Source: Chitinophagaceae bacterium 26-R-25 (GTDB taxonomy: Bacteria; Bacteroidota; Bacteroidia; Chitinophagales; Chitinophagaceae). From it: a DNA stretch of 64,000 bases. The translations under genes were made by a program, and so were the position numbers. The stretch lies in the NCBI GenBank assembly GCA_029906195.1, contig JARWSJ010000003.1:682001-746000 (forward strand), read 5' to 3'. Below, one piece after another: positions 43,925 to 51,733 of the stretch; position 1 is the first letter of the stretch; each line of letters begins with the position of its first letter. The notes below the pieces were generated by a model. The model worked only from the letters and a program-made list of their open reading frames with translations. It did not search any database and had not been told where the DNA came from.

Positions 43925-44105
43925 TGAAATTAACATTAACAGTTCGTTTTAAAACTAATTTTCGTTAATTACAATTAATGCGAGATATTCACGTTGTAGT
44001 TAACAATAAGATCACATTGTGAGCGCATTAGCTTACTGATTGCCTGTAAAAGTTTAACATATGATTTTTATTAACAATGTTATGTGTTAATCAAGCCATT
44101 TGGAT

Positions 44106-44137
44106 ATTGACTCTTAAACAAATAGATCGGAAATTTG
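44106..44137 (+). promoter_or_regulatory. Promoter of the 33-codon ORF
   Basis: ATTG (44106-44109), 20 bases, GAAATTTG (44130-44137). Spacing equals that of the helicase promoter downstream. It predicts a leader of about 20 bases. Confidence 0.55.
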
Positions 44138-44164
44138 CATCGTAAATACAATAAATCAGACATC

Positions 44165-44266
44165 ATGAAGCAATTACAATCGAAACTTTCACTGATACTA
44201 AATTGGCTTTTGAAGAGAAGACCCGTATTAGTTCCGGTTCCAGTGCAAAATCGCAAACTTAGATAA
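44165..44266 (+). CDS. Short basic peptide, 33 codons, with own promoter and terminator
   Basis: It codes for 33 residues. Residues 4-17 form an amphipathic helix (LQSKLSLILNWLLK), followed by KRRP and a valine/proline run (VLVPVPV), and a basic C-terminus (QNRKLR). Net charge is strongly positive. A promoter lies 27 bases upstream and a strong terminator 55 bases downstream, which argues for expression. I do not recognise the family. It could be a membrane-active peptide, a regulatory peptide, or a chance ORF on a small RNA; conservation would decide. Confidence 0.5.
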   Translation: MKQLQSKLSLILNWLLKRRPVLVPVPVQNRKLR

Positions 44267-44321
44267 GCAGATCTTTACACACGATACAGCATACTTTTAA
44301 TCAATTACATTTAGTAATGAG

Positions 44322-44354
44322 CAGTCAGGATTCAGCAGTCCTGACTGTTTTTTT
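44322..44354 (+). terminator. Intrinsic terminator after the 33-codon ORF
   Basis: CAGTCAGGA pairs perfectly with TCCTGACTG around an 8-base loop, followed by seven T residues. Confidence 0.93.
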
Positions 44355-44400
44355 ATATGCTGGTCATAATAAATTAATTTTCAAAACGTCCCTGAAACAT

Positions 44401-44432
44401 ATTGAAATCTGCAATACTTTGCTTTACTTTTG
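44401..44432 (+). promoter_or_regulatory. Promoter of the SNF2 helicase gene
   Basis: ATTG (44401-44404), 20 bases, TACTTTTG (44425-44432). It predicts a leader of about 77 bases, of which 44447-44499 can fold. Confidence 0.7.
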
Positions 44433-44446
44433 CAGATTAACCTTTT

Positions 44447-44499
44447 CGGTACTGAGAGTGTGCAGAAACTAAATTTCCGGCTATGAACACTCCTTGCCG
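44447..44499 (+). promoter_or_regulatory. Structured 5' leader of the SNF2 helicase gene
   Basis: CGGTA (44447-44451) can pair with TGCCG (44495-44499), GAGTGT (44456-44461) with ACACTC (44487-44492), and GAAA (44465-44468) with TTTC (44474-44477). The outer stem ends 15 bases before the ATG. It does not fit a riboswitch class I know. Confidence 0.35.
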
Positions 44500-44514
44500 A
44501 TTTTAATAGTTACT

Positions 44515-47500
44515 ATGGCGCTACCGCATCTTATTAAATACGTTTATACCAATGGTACTGATGAAGTGATCAGGAGGGGTAAGAAGATTCATGCTATCGG
44601 ATATGTGGAGCTGATAGAGTATGATGAGTTGCTGGGTTCTGTAGTTTTTAGGGTTAAGGATGACAGCTACAGCACTTATTACAAAGTGCATATCCAGAAA
44701 TTCAAGGACCCCAAAACACTTTCTCTTCGCTGTACCTGTCCTTACAATCTTGGTGATATTTGCCGCCACGAAGCTGCTGCTTTAATTCAGTTGCAGGAAC
44801 TGCTGGACAGGAACATGCTGAAAATGGAAGAGGTGGTGTATGACCAGCGACACACGGTGGTGAAAATGAAAACGATCGATCTTAAAACGATCCGTTTGCT
44901 TTGTTCACCGCAAACGCTTACAGATGCTGAACAATATTTGCGTACCAATAAAGCTTCCATTGAACAGGCAAAAGATGAACTGGTAAAAGCAAAAGTTGAC
45001 CTTGATGGCAAGGTGTACAATGTTGTGATCCGCAAAAACGAAGAACGCAACTTCGATACCAGCAGTGACTATGTAGATGAAGCGCATCCTTTATCTCTGC
45101 CCAAAGTGATTGTTTTCCTGCAATTACTCAATGCTCACGGCCCGTACTATTTTGATACCATTCGCAATTGGGACAAGGAAAAAAACAAATTACTCGAAGC
45201 CTACGGTTATTCACTCAGTGATGATCTTAAAGGCAAATTTGAGTTTAGCTATAAAGAAGGAAAACCCTTCCTTCGTGTGCTGGATATAAGCATTAAGCGC
45301 ATTAATCCATTAACAACTACGGTTAAGCCGAAACCCGTTGAAGTAGTCGCAGAGCAGGAGACAGAGGAAGAAGTAACTGTATTGACTGCTTCTCAAAGGA
45401 TTGGTGTTGTATTTAATTTCAACCACGATTCATATCCCGGCTTTTTAGTAGAAGCCGTGCAGGGCGAAGCAAATGAAGAGCGCCAGGCATTTTTGGGGAA
45501 AATAGAAAAGCTTGATCTCTCTAAGTTTATCAACGTAGATGTCCTAAGCGACGATGATAAACTACTCGTTCCTGCGCTTCGCAAAATGCAGGAATCCGAG
45601 ATCACAAAATACCTCAACAGAAACTCTCCTTTTAGTGGTATTTGGGAAAACATTGTTCATCACGAAACTGACGAACTACCTGAAGAAACAAAGAGCCTGA
45701 TGGTGGAATATCTTCACCCAAAACTCAGGAAACTTTTCGGAGAAATTTCCGGTAATCCGTTTACATTTTATCTCAATAGTCATAAAGCTTTCCGTACAGA
45801 CAATCTTAAAACAATCGGCATCGTTGCAGAGCCAATTGTTCCTTACTTCAAGGTTGCGACAAATAAAAAGAACCAGTATGAAGTAAGTTGTTGGGTAAAC
45901 CTTAGCGGACAAGAGATGAGTCTTGCGGACAATCAGCTTTCGGGAAATATTCTTTTCTTCTACCAGGAAAATTTATACCTGTGGAGAGACGTGGAAGACA
46001 TCAGCAGGATCGAACCTTTCTTCAAAAAAGGAAGCATTACCATTCCTAAAAGTGAATGGCCGGAAAAGCTGCGCACGATGATTATTCCGCTGACGAAGAA
46101 TTATCACGTAGAGTTTGAAAATACTTTAGTTACAGCTATAAAAGACGGTGAACCTGAGAAAAGAGTAATGCTGGTGGAAAAAGGCGATTACCTTGTTTTC
46201 CAACCTGTATTTTCCTACAAAGGTTTTGAAGTAAAAGCTGGCGATAAAGACGAATTAATTGTTCCGGATGGTGAACGTGTATTGATCGTTCATCGTGATA
46301 AGCCAACAGAGCAACAGTTCATCAGTAAAATTGAAGCACTTCATTCCAACTTTATAAAACCAGAAGGCACGCACAACCTTGTATTAAAAGGTGCAGATGT
46401 ATTGCGCAACAACTGGTTCTTCCTTTTTGTGGATGCCATGCGTGATATGAAAGTGCCGGTGTATGGATTTGATGCGTTGAAAAACTTCCGCTTTAATACA
46501 GCGAAACCGCAAACGAAAATTTACATCAGCAGCAATACCGATTGGTTCGATGCGAAGGTGGACATCGTTTTCGGCGATCAGAAAGTAACCATTTCTGAAG
46601 TGAAGAAAGCGTTGGCAAACAAACAACAATTTGTTCAGCTGAACGATGGAACGCTGGGTATTTTGCCGGAAGAATGGATCAAAAAATATTCATTGCTTTT
46701 CCGTGTGGGTGAGGGAAAACAAAACGAATTAAAGCTCTCAAAATATCACGCCGGTGTTATCGACGAGTTGTATGCAGAAAGAAACGAGGAAGAATTATTC
46801 GTACAACTTGAAGAGAAATATGAACGCTTGCGTGGCTTCAAGAGCATAAACGAAGTAGAGCCTCCTGCGCATCTGCAGAAGATATTACGACCGTACCAGG
46901 CATTCGGTTTCCAATGGTTGAACTACTTAACAGAGGTGAATTGGGGCGGTATTTTGGCAGATGACATGGGTCTTGGTAAAACCATCCAGGCATTGTCTTA
47001 CCTGCAGCATTTTAACGACGAGCATGGGCCGCTGATTGCCCTTGTTGTTTGCCCTACAACGCTGATGTTCAACTGGGAAAACGAGATCAGGAAATTTACG
47101 CCATCGCTCACCAGTTATATCCATCACGGCGGCGACAGAACACGTGATAAAGAAACGTTGAAGAAAAGCAATGTGATCATTACGACATATGGCACATTGA
47201 GAAGCGATATCAAAATGCTCGCTGAAATCAACTTCGACTACGTTGTGCTGGATGAATCGCAGGCAATTAAAAACCCTGCTAGTAAAGTAACAAAAGCAGC
47301 TTGCATATTGAAGGCTAAGCACCGCTTGTGCATGAGTGGTACGCCTTTGCAGAACAATACATTTGACATATTTGCACAAATGAACTTCCTGAATCCGGGT
47401 ATGCTCGGAAGTATGGAATTTTTCCGCCAGGAATTCGCCATTCCGATTGATAAGTTTGGCGAAGCCGATAGAAAAGATCACTTGCGCAAATTGCTTTTCC

Positions 47501-48273
47501 CATTCATCTTAAGAAGAACGAAAGAGCAGGTAGCGAAAGACCTTCCGGAAAAAGTGGAAACGATTTTGTTCTGCGAAATGGAAGAAGAGCAACGCAGTAT
47601 TTACGATGCTTACAGAAATGACTTCCGTGATAAGATTTTGGGAACCATCGAGTCGCAGGGTATTCAGAAATCGCAACTTACCATCTTGCAGGGTTTGATG
47701 AAGTTGCGCCAGATTTGTGATTCACCGGCAATTTTGAATGAAGAAGAAAAATTCCCGAATGTCTCCATCAAGCTTGATGAGCTGACAAGAGAGATCACAG
47801 AAAACATCAGCGATCACAAAGCATTGGTGTTCTCGCAATTCCTTGGCATGCTTGGTTTGATACGTGAGAAATTAAAAGAACAAGGTGTTAAGTTTGAATA
47901 CTTCGATGGTAGTACATCTGCCATAGAAAGAGAAAGAGCCATTCAGAATTTCCAAAAGAATGATGAGTGTCGCGTGTTCCTGATTTCACTGAAAGCCGGT
48001 GGTGTCGGTTTGAACTTAACAGCTGCCGACTACGTGTACATTGTTGATCCATGGTGGAACCCCGCCGTTGAACAACAGGCGATTGACCGTACACACCGTA
48101 TCGGGCAAACGAAAAGCATTTTCGCTTATCGCATGATTTGTAAGGATACCATTGAAGATAAAATTTTACAACTGCAGGACCGCAAGCGTTCGCTCGCGAA
48201 GGACCTCATCTCCGATGATGAAGGCTTTGTGAAGAATTTGACGAAAGCAGATGTGGAATACTTATTCTCTTAA
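44515..48273 (+). CDS. SNF2-family DEAD/DEAH-box helicase with SWIM zinc finger
   Basis: From the ATG at 44515 (MALPHLIKYVYTNGTDEVI) the protein has 1252 residues. A SWIM finger lies near the N-terminus (LRCTCPYNLGDICRHEAAAL, CxCx8CxH, about 70-90), a long regulatory region follows, and the SNF2 ATPase core fills about 785-1250: GGILADDMGLGKTIQALSYL (Walker A), VVLDESQAIKNP (Walker B), SGTPLQNNTFDIFAQMNFL, SQFLGMLGLIREKL, LISLKAGGVGLNLTAADYVY, and EQQAIDRTHRIGQTK. It probably remodels nucleic acid-protein complexes. No methyltransferase or nuclease partner that would mark a defence system is nearby. Confidence 0.95.
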   Translation: MALPHLIKYVYTNGTDEVIRRGKKIHAIGYVELIEYDELLGSVVFRVKDDSYSTYYKVHIQKFKDPKTLSLRCTCPYNLGDICRHEAAALIQLQELLDRNMLKMEEVVYDQRHTVVKMKTIDLKTIRLLCSPQTLTDAEQYLRTNKASIEQAKDELVKAKVDLDGKVYNVVIRKNEERNFDTSSDYVDEAHPLSLPKVIVFLQLLNAHGPYYFDTIRNWDKEKNKLLEAYGYSLSDDLKGKFEFSYKEGKPFLRVLDISIKRINPLTTTVKPKPVEVVAEQETEEEVTVLTASQRIGVVFNFNHDSYPGFLVEAVQGEANEERQAFLGKIEKLDLSKFINVDVLSDDDKLLVPALRKMQESEITKYLNRNSPFSGIWENIVHHETDELPEETKSLMVEYLHPKLRKLFGEISGNPFTFYLNSHKAFRTDNLKTIGIVAEPIVPYFKVATNKKNQYEVSCWVNLSGQEMSLADNQLSGNILFFYQENLYLWRDVEDISRIEPFFKKGSITIPKSEWPEKLRTMIIPLTKNYHVEFENTLVTAIKDGEPEKRVMLVEKGDYLVFQPVFSYKGFEVKAGDKDELIVPDGERVLIVHRDKPTEQQFISKIEALHSNFIKPEGTHNLVLKGADVLRNNWFFLFVDAMRDMKVPVYGFDALKNFRFNTAKPQTKIYISSNTDWFDAKVDIVFGDQKVTISEVKKALANKQQFVQLNDGTLGILPEEWIKKYSLLFRVGEGKQNELKLSKYHAGVIDELYAERNEEELFVQLEEKYERLRGFKSINEVEPPAHLQKILRPYQAFGFQWLNYLTEVNWGGILADDMGLGKTIQALSYLQHFNDEHGPLIALVVCPTTLMFNWENEIRKFTPSLTSYIHHGGDRTRDKETLKKSNVIITTYGTLRSDIKMLAEINFDYVVLDESQAIKNPASKVTKAACILKAKHRLCMSGTPLQNNTFDIFAQMNFLNPGMLGSMEFFRQEFAIPIDKFGEADRKDHLRKLLFPFILRRTKEQVAKDLPEKVETILFCEMEEEQRSIYDAYRNDFRDKILGTIESQGIQKSQLTILQGLMKLRQICDSPAILNEEEKFPNVSIKLDELTREITENISDHKALVFSQFLGMLGLIREKLKEQGVKFEYFDGSTSAIERERAIQNFQKNDECRVFLISLKAGGVGLNLTAADYVYIVDPWWNPAVEQQAIDRTHRIGQTKSIFAYRMICKDTIEDKILQLQDRKRSLAKDLISDDEGFVKNLTKADVEYLFS

Positions 48274-48277
48274 TAAT

Positions 48278-48374
48278 AACTGAATAACTGAATGACTGAA
48301 TAACTGAGTGTTAGATTCGATTTCGCACTATAATTATCGGCCACTCAGTTATTCAGTCATTCAGTTATTCAGTT
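48278..48374. repeat. Perfect 33-bp inverted repeat of CTGAATAA words
   Basis: The left arm 48278-48310 (begins AACTGAATAACTGAATGACT) is an exact reverse complement of the right arm 48342-48374, with a 31-base loop. It starts 4 bases after the helicase stop and ends 1 base before the mnmD ATG, so it is the whole intergenic region. Confidence 0.95.
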
Positions 48375-48375
48375 T

Positions 48376-49056
48376 ATGCTCTCTCCTCAAAGAACCATCC
48401 AACTCACTACTGACGGCTCGCACACCGTCGCCATTCCTGCACTTGATATTACTTATCATTCAAGGCATGGCGCGATCAATGAATCTTTGCATGTGTTTAT
48501 TGAGGCTGGATTGAACTATTGGTTGCAGCAGCAAGGTGCAAACCATCTTCGTATTTTTGAAATGGGATTTGGTACGGGTTTGAATGCGTTGCTGACTTAC
48601 AGCGAAGCCGCAAAAAACAATCTCAACATTCACTATTCATCAATTGAGCAGTTCCCCCTGGAAAAAGAAATTGTTGATTCATTGAATTATTGCGAGACAT
48701 TGCAACGCCCTGATCTTGCCGCGGCTTTTACAACCATGCATACTGCGGCATGGAATGAAGATGTACAGCTTTCGCCTTTTTTTTCTTTACATAAAATACA
48801 AACGTCGTTATTAGAGTTACAGCCGAAAGAAAAGTATGACCTCGTTTACTACGATGCATTTGCTCCCAATGCACAGCCCGAATTATGGACGGTAGATGTC
48901 TTCAAGAAATTATTTGACGCCATGAACGAAAATGGTGTGCTAGTAACGTACTGCTCCAAGGGCGATGTGCGAAGAGCATTGATAGCAGCGGGTTTTACCG
49001 TTTCCAAAATTCCCGGCCCTCCATACAAGAGAGAAATGCTGCGAGCTGTGAAATGA
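48376..49056 (+). CDS. mnmD: tRNA 5-methylaminomethyl-2-thiouridine methyltransferase MnmD
   Basis: A SAM-dependent enzyme that carries out the last methylation of mnm5s2U34 in tRNA wobble positions. At 226 residues it corresponds to the methyltransferase domain only; in enterobacteria it is fused to an MnmC(o) oxidase, which is absent here. Signatures: LRIFEMGFGTGLNALLTYSE (SAM motif I, about 55-74), QFPLEKEIVDSLNY, YDLVYYDAFAPNAQPELWT (about 152-170), YCSKGDVRRALIAAGF and PGPPYKREMLRA at the end. Confidence 0.94.
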   Translation: MLSPQRTIQLTTDGSHTVAIPALDITYHSRHGAINESLHVFIEAGLNYWLQQQGANHLRIFEMGFGTGLNALLTYSEAAKNNLNIHYSSIEQFPLEKEIVDSLNYCETLQRPDLAAAFTTMHTAAWNEDVQLSPFFSLHKIQTSLLELQPKEKYDLVYYDAFAPNAQPELWTVDVFKKLFDAMNENGVLVTYCSKGDVRRALIAAGFTVSKIPGPPYKREMLRAVK

Positions 49057-49059
49057 TGG

Positions 49060-49258
49060 CACACAGATGACGCAGATTTGACTGATTTGCACTGAAATTT
49101 TCTGAACTTACTTGACAGTTGATTAACAGTTAAAATAAAGAGAGAAGGTTGAACAAATCGTTCAACCTTCTCTCTTTATGCGGTTTGAAATTAATATGAG
49201 TCTATGTACTTTAAAAAAAATCTGTGTAAATCAGTCCAATCCGTGTCATCCGTGTGCT
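49060..49258. repeat. Inverted repeat of CACAGATGACGCAGATT words around a terminator
   Basis: The left arm (49063-49104, GGCACACAGATGACGCAGAT, then TGACTGATTTGCACTG) pairs with the right arm (49213-49258, CAGTCCAATCCGTGTCATCC, then GTGTGC). The loop holds a perfect 20-bp hairpin (49135-49179). Convergent genes lie on either side. The same vocabulary occurs at 61281-61420. Confidence 0.9.
49135..49179. terminator. Bidirectional intrinsic terminator between mnmD and feoB
   Basis: A perfect 20-bp stem: 49135-49154 (ATAAAGAGAGAAGGTTGAAC) is inverted at 49160-49179, with a 5-base loop AAATC. It lies in the middle of the larger word-type inverted repeat. Confidence 0.85.
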
Positions 49259-49266
49259 AATGCATT

Positions 49267-51384
49267 TTACTTCAGCAGTTCGTACGCCAACCAGCTAACC
49301 ACGTATGCCAACCCAGTCATATAAACCAGTTGTATGACCGGCCACTTCCAGCTACGCGTTTCGCGCCTTACGACGGCGAGCGTACTCATACATTGCATGG
49401 CCAGTAAATAGAAGATCATGAGCGATACACCGGCTGCAACAGTGTATACCGGCGAGCCATCCGCTTTTCGCGCAGCGGCCATTTTTTGGCGAAGCAATAA
49501 TCCATCATCTTCATCGCCTACACTGTACAAGGTTGCCATCGTACCCACAAAAACTTCGCGTGCGGCAAACGATGTAATCAAAGCGATACCTATTTTCCAA
49601 TCATATCCCAGCGGAGTAATAACGGGTTCTAATTTTTTACCTAAGATGCCCGCATAGGAATTTTCAAGTAAGGCAGTCTTCCTTTGCTTCTCAAGAATTG
49701 GCGCGTCAGAAGGATTTGCCTGCTTCATTTCTGTATACTTCTGCTCCACATTGTGCATACGCTGAGATGGTCCGTAAGAACTCAGCGCCCAGAGTATAAG
49801 GCTGATCACCATGATCACTTTACCGGCATCTGTCACAAATATTTTAGCTTTGTTTACCATTGTAACGATCACGTTTTTCCAACGTGGCGCACGGTAAACA
49901 GGTAACTCAAGTATGAAGAAACTTTTCTCCTGGATTTTGATGAACCATTTGGCAACATAACTCACAATGAGTGCCATTACAACACCCAGTAAGTAAAGTC
50001 CCATCATTACCAAGCCCTGCACACTGATAATGCCCCAGATCTTTTTCGCAGGAATAACCAGCGCGATCAGGATAGTAAATACGGGAAGTCTTGCACTACA
50101 GCTCATCAGTGGCGTGATAAGAATCGTAAGCAAGCGCTCTTTTTTATTTTCAATGTTCCTTGCGCTCATGATGGCGGGAACGGCACATGCAAACCCACTG
50201 ATCATAGGCATCACACTTTTTCCGTTCAATCCCACTTTTCGCATGAGCTTATCTGTTAGGAAGCTGATGCGAGCCATATAGCCGGTATCTTCTAAAATTG
50301 TAATCAAACCAAATAGGATCATGATCTGCGGAACGAAAACTAAAATCCCACTTAGTCCCGCCACAATTCCGTTGATGAAAAGATCGCTCCACCATGCCGC
50401 GGGAAGTATTTTGCTGAACCAGCCTCCCAGTTCGCCAAAGCTCCACTCTATCGCGTCCATCGGGAACTGTGCCAGCCAAAAAACGCTTTGGAACAGCAGG
50501 AATAATACACTCAGTAAGATCAAATAACCCCATCGCCTGTGCAGTAAAATTTTGTCCAGCTTTTCGGTGAACAAGGTTTTTTGCAAAGGATCAGGCTCAG
50601 AGACATTTACCGTCATTATTTGTTTAATGCGGTGGTAGCGCTGCATAATTTCATCCGCCTGTGTTTTAGTGGGATTGAATTTATGTTTCGCCTCGATGCT
50701 TTCTACCAGTTCCTGTTTGTCATTGTCCAGCGCAAAGTTTTCGTGATTGATCAGGTAGTGAATAGATTGATAATCACTTAGCGAAGGAAAGTGGACCTGT
50801 ATATTTTCAATTGCATCTGCGGCCAGTTCTCTATTGGGAATAAAGTCCCTTGCAGGTGCTTTGTATAATTGTTGTGCGGTTTGAAACAGCACTTTTTTGA
50901 GCTGGGGAATTCCTTTGTTTTTCCGAGGGTTCACAGGAATAATCGGAACACCCAACTCTCTCTCAAGCCCCTCTACATCCACACTAATGCCTTTTTTCTG
51001 TGCAAGGTCGAGCATGCTCAACGCTACAACCACAGGGAACTTAAGATCAATGATTTGTGAAACAAAAAGGAGATTTCTTTTAAGATTGCTCGCATCTGCC
51101 AGGAGAATGAGCATGTCAGGTTTAACTTCTTCATCTTGCTCAAGTAAGACTTTATAGGTAACCCATTCGTCTGCCCGTTTGGGGTAAAGGCTATAGGTGC
51201 CAGGCAGGTCAATGATGTTGGCCACCGTACCCGGGGCAATTTCACAGCTCCCGGATTTCTTGTCAACCGTAACACCAGGAAAGTTTCCAACCTTTTGATT
51301 CAGCCCTGTCAATGTATTAAAGAGTGAGGTTTTCCCACTATTCGGATTACCAACCAGGGCTATATTAACGTTTCTCTTTTGCAA
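49267..51384 (-). CDS. feoB: Ferrous iron transporter FeoB
   Basis: A 705-residue inner-membrane Fe2+ importer with a GTPase domain. The first codon is TTG (51384); no in-frame ATG lies nearby. GTPase motifs are GNPNSGKTS (G1), then the DLPGTYSL segment (G3) and SMLD. The membrane part holds the FeoB gate motifs GLSGILVFVPQIMILFGLI, ISGFACAVPAIMSARNIENK and LMSCSARLPVFTILIALVIP. FeoA is neither fused nor adjacent, although it usually accompanies FeoB. A -7 element TAAATTTG lies upstream at 51411-51404. Confidence 0.96.
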   Translation of the reverse strand: MQKRNVNIALVGNPNSGKTSLFNTLTGLNQKVGNFPGVTVDKKSGSCEIAPGTVANIIDLPGTYSLYPKRADEWVTYKVLLEQDEEVKPDMLILLADASNLKRNLLFVSQIIDLKFPVVVALSMLDLAQKKGISVDVEGLERELGVPIIPVNPRKNKGIPQLKKVLFQTAQQLYKAPARDFIPNRELAADAIENIQVHFPSLSDYQSIHYLINHENFALDNDKQELVESIEAKHKFNPTKTQADEIMQRYHRIKQIMTVNVSEPDPLQKTLFTEKLDKILLHRRWGYLILLSVLFLLFQSVFWLAQFPMDAIEWSFGELGGWFSKILPAAWWSDLFINGIVAGLSGILVFVPQIMILFGLITILEDTGYMARISFLTDKLMRKVGLNGKSVMPMISGFACAVPAIMSARNIENKKERLLTILITPLMSCSARLPVFTILIALVIPAKKIWGIISVQGLVMMGLYLLGVVMALIVSYVAKWFIKIQEKSFFILELPVYRAPRWKNVIVTMVNKAKIFVTDAGKVIMVISLILWALSSYGPSQRMHNVEQKYTEMKQANPSDAPILEKQRKTALLENSYAGILGKKLEPVITPLGYDWKIGIALITSFAAREVFVGTMATLYSVGDEDDGLLLRQKMAAARKADGSPVYTVAAGVSLMIFYLLAMQCMSTLAVVRRETRSWKWPVIQLVYMTGLAYVVSWLAYELLK

Positions 51385-51403
51385 TGCTATACCTATAAGC
51401 CTG

Positions 51404-51411
51404 CAAATTTA
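51404..51411 (-). promoter_or_regulatory. -7 element of feoB promoter
   Basis: On the minus strand TAAATTTG matches TAnnTTTG, 19 bases before the TTG start codon. No clear -33 TTTG is visible, and no obvious Fur-like palindrome could be recognised by eye. Confidence 0.5.
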
Positions 51412-51451
51412 CAGGTGAAAAAGTTACTGATTGTTACGAAATCGGGAAGAG

Positions 51452-51690
51452 AGGACGCAGATTTTCATGATTGTCATGATTTTGATGATTTTTTATGGGA
51501 AATGCCGGGCTGGAGGACGGGTTTGTTGTAATCGTTTTATTTGTTGCACAGTCATGACGTCGATCTACAGGTTGCGGCTTACAAGACCTGACAGGATTTC
51601 GAAACCTGTCAGGCCCCGGTGCAGCACCTAAAGCCTTGCCCGTAAAAAAAATCACAACAAATCATGACAATCATGAAAATCTGCGTTCTT
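51452..51690. repeat. GACGCAGATTTTCATG inverted repeat with nested CCTGACAGG palindrome
   Basis: The left arm (51452-51500, AGGACGCAGATTTTCATGAT and onward) pairs closely with the right arm (51638-51690, ending ATCATGAAAATCTGCGTTCT). In the loop, CCTGACAGG (51587-51595), ATTTCGAAA, CCTGTCAGG (51605-51613) form a near-perfect 27-base palindrome. Confidence 0.9.
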
Positions 51691-51733
51691 TTTTATGCGT
51701 CCGGTCGTTAATTTTATATACAAATCCAATTAC

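Larger units (their letters stand above)
43739..44164. other. Divergent gap between mqnC and the 33-codon ORF
   Basis: This 426-base gap holds the mqnC -7 element (43765-43758), the TTTGAAAA inverted repeat (43773-43924), and then about 180 bases of AT-rich unique DNA that ends in the promoter of the small ORF (44106-44137). I see no other gene. Confidence 0.55.
51385..51733. other. Divergent gap between feoB and sterol-desaturase-like gene
   Basis: This 349-base gap holds the feoB -7 element, the GACGCAGATTTTCATG inverted repeat and, within its loop, a CCTGACAGG palindrome. I see no gene. Confidence 0.55.

Noticed and set aside
44441-44500. Possible TPP riboswitch (CTGAGA-like segment in the helicase leader)
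   Set aside because: Only ACTGAGAGTG resembles the conserved TPP core; the second conserved half is absent and the downstream gene has no thiamine link.
44515-48273. SNF2 helicase as part of a phage-defence island
   Set aside because: Neighbours are housekeeping genes (mqnC, mnmD, feoB) with no nuclease, methyltransferase or mobile gene; the SWIM-SNF2 form is common in Bacteroidota.
51431-51631. 66-codon ORF upstream of the sterol-desaturase-like gene
   Set aside because: It lies entirely in the GACGCAGATTTTCATG repeat and its nested palindrome.
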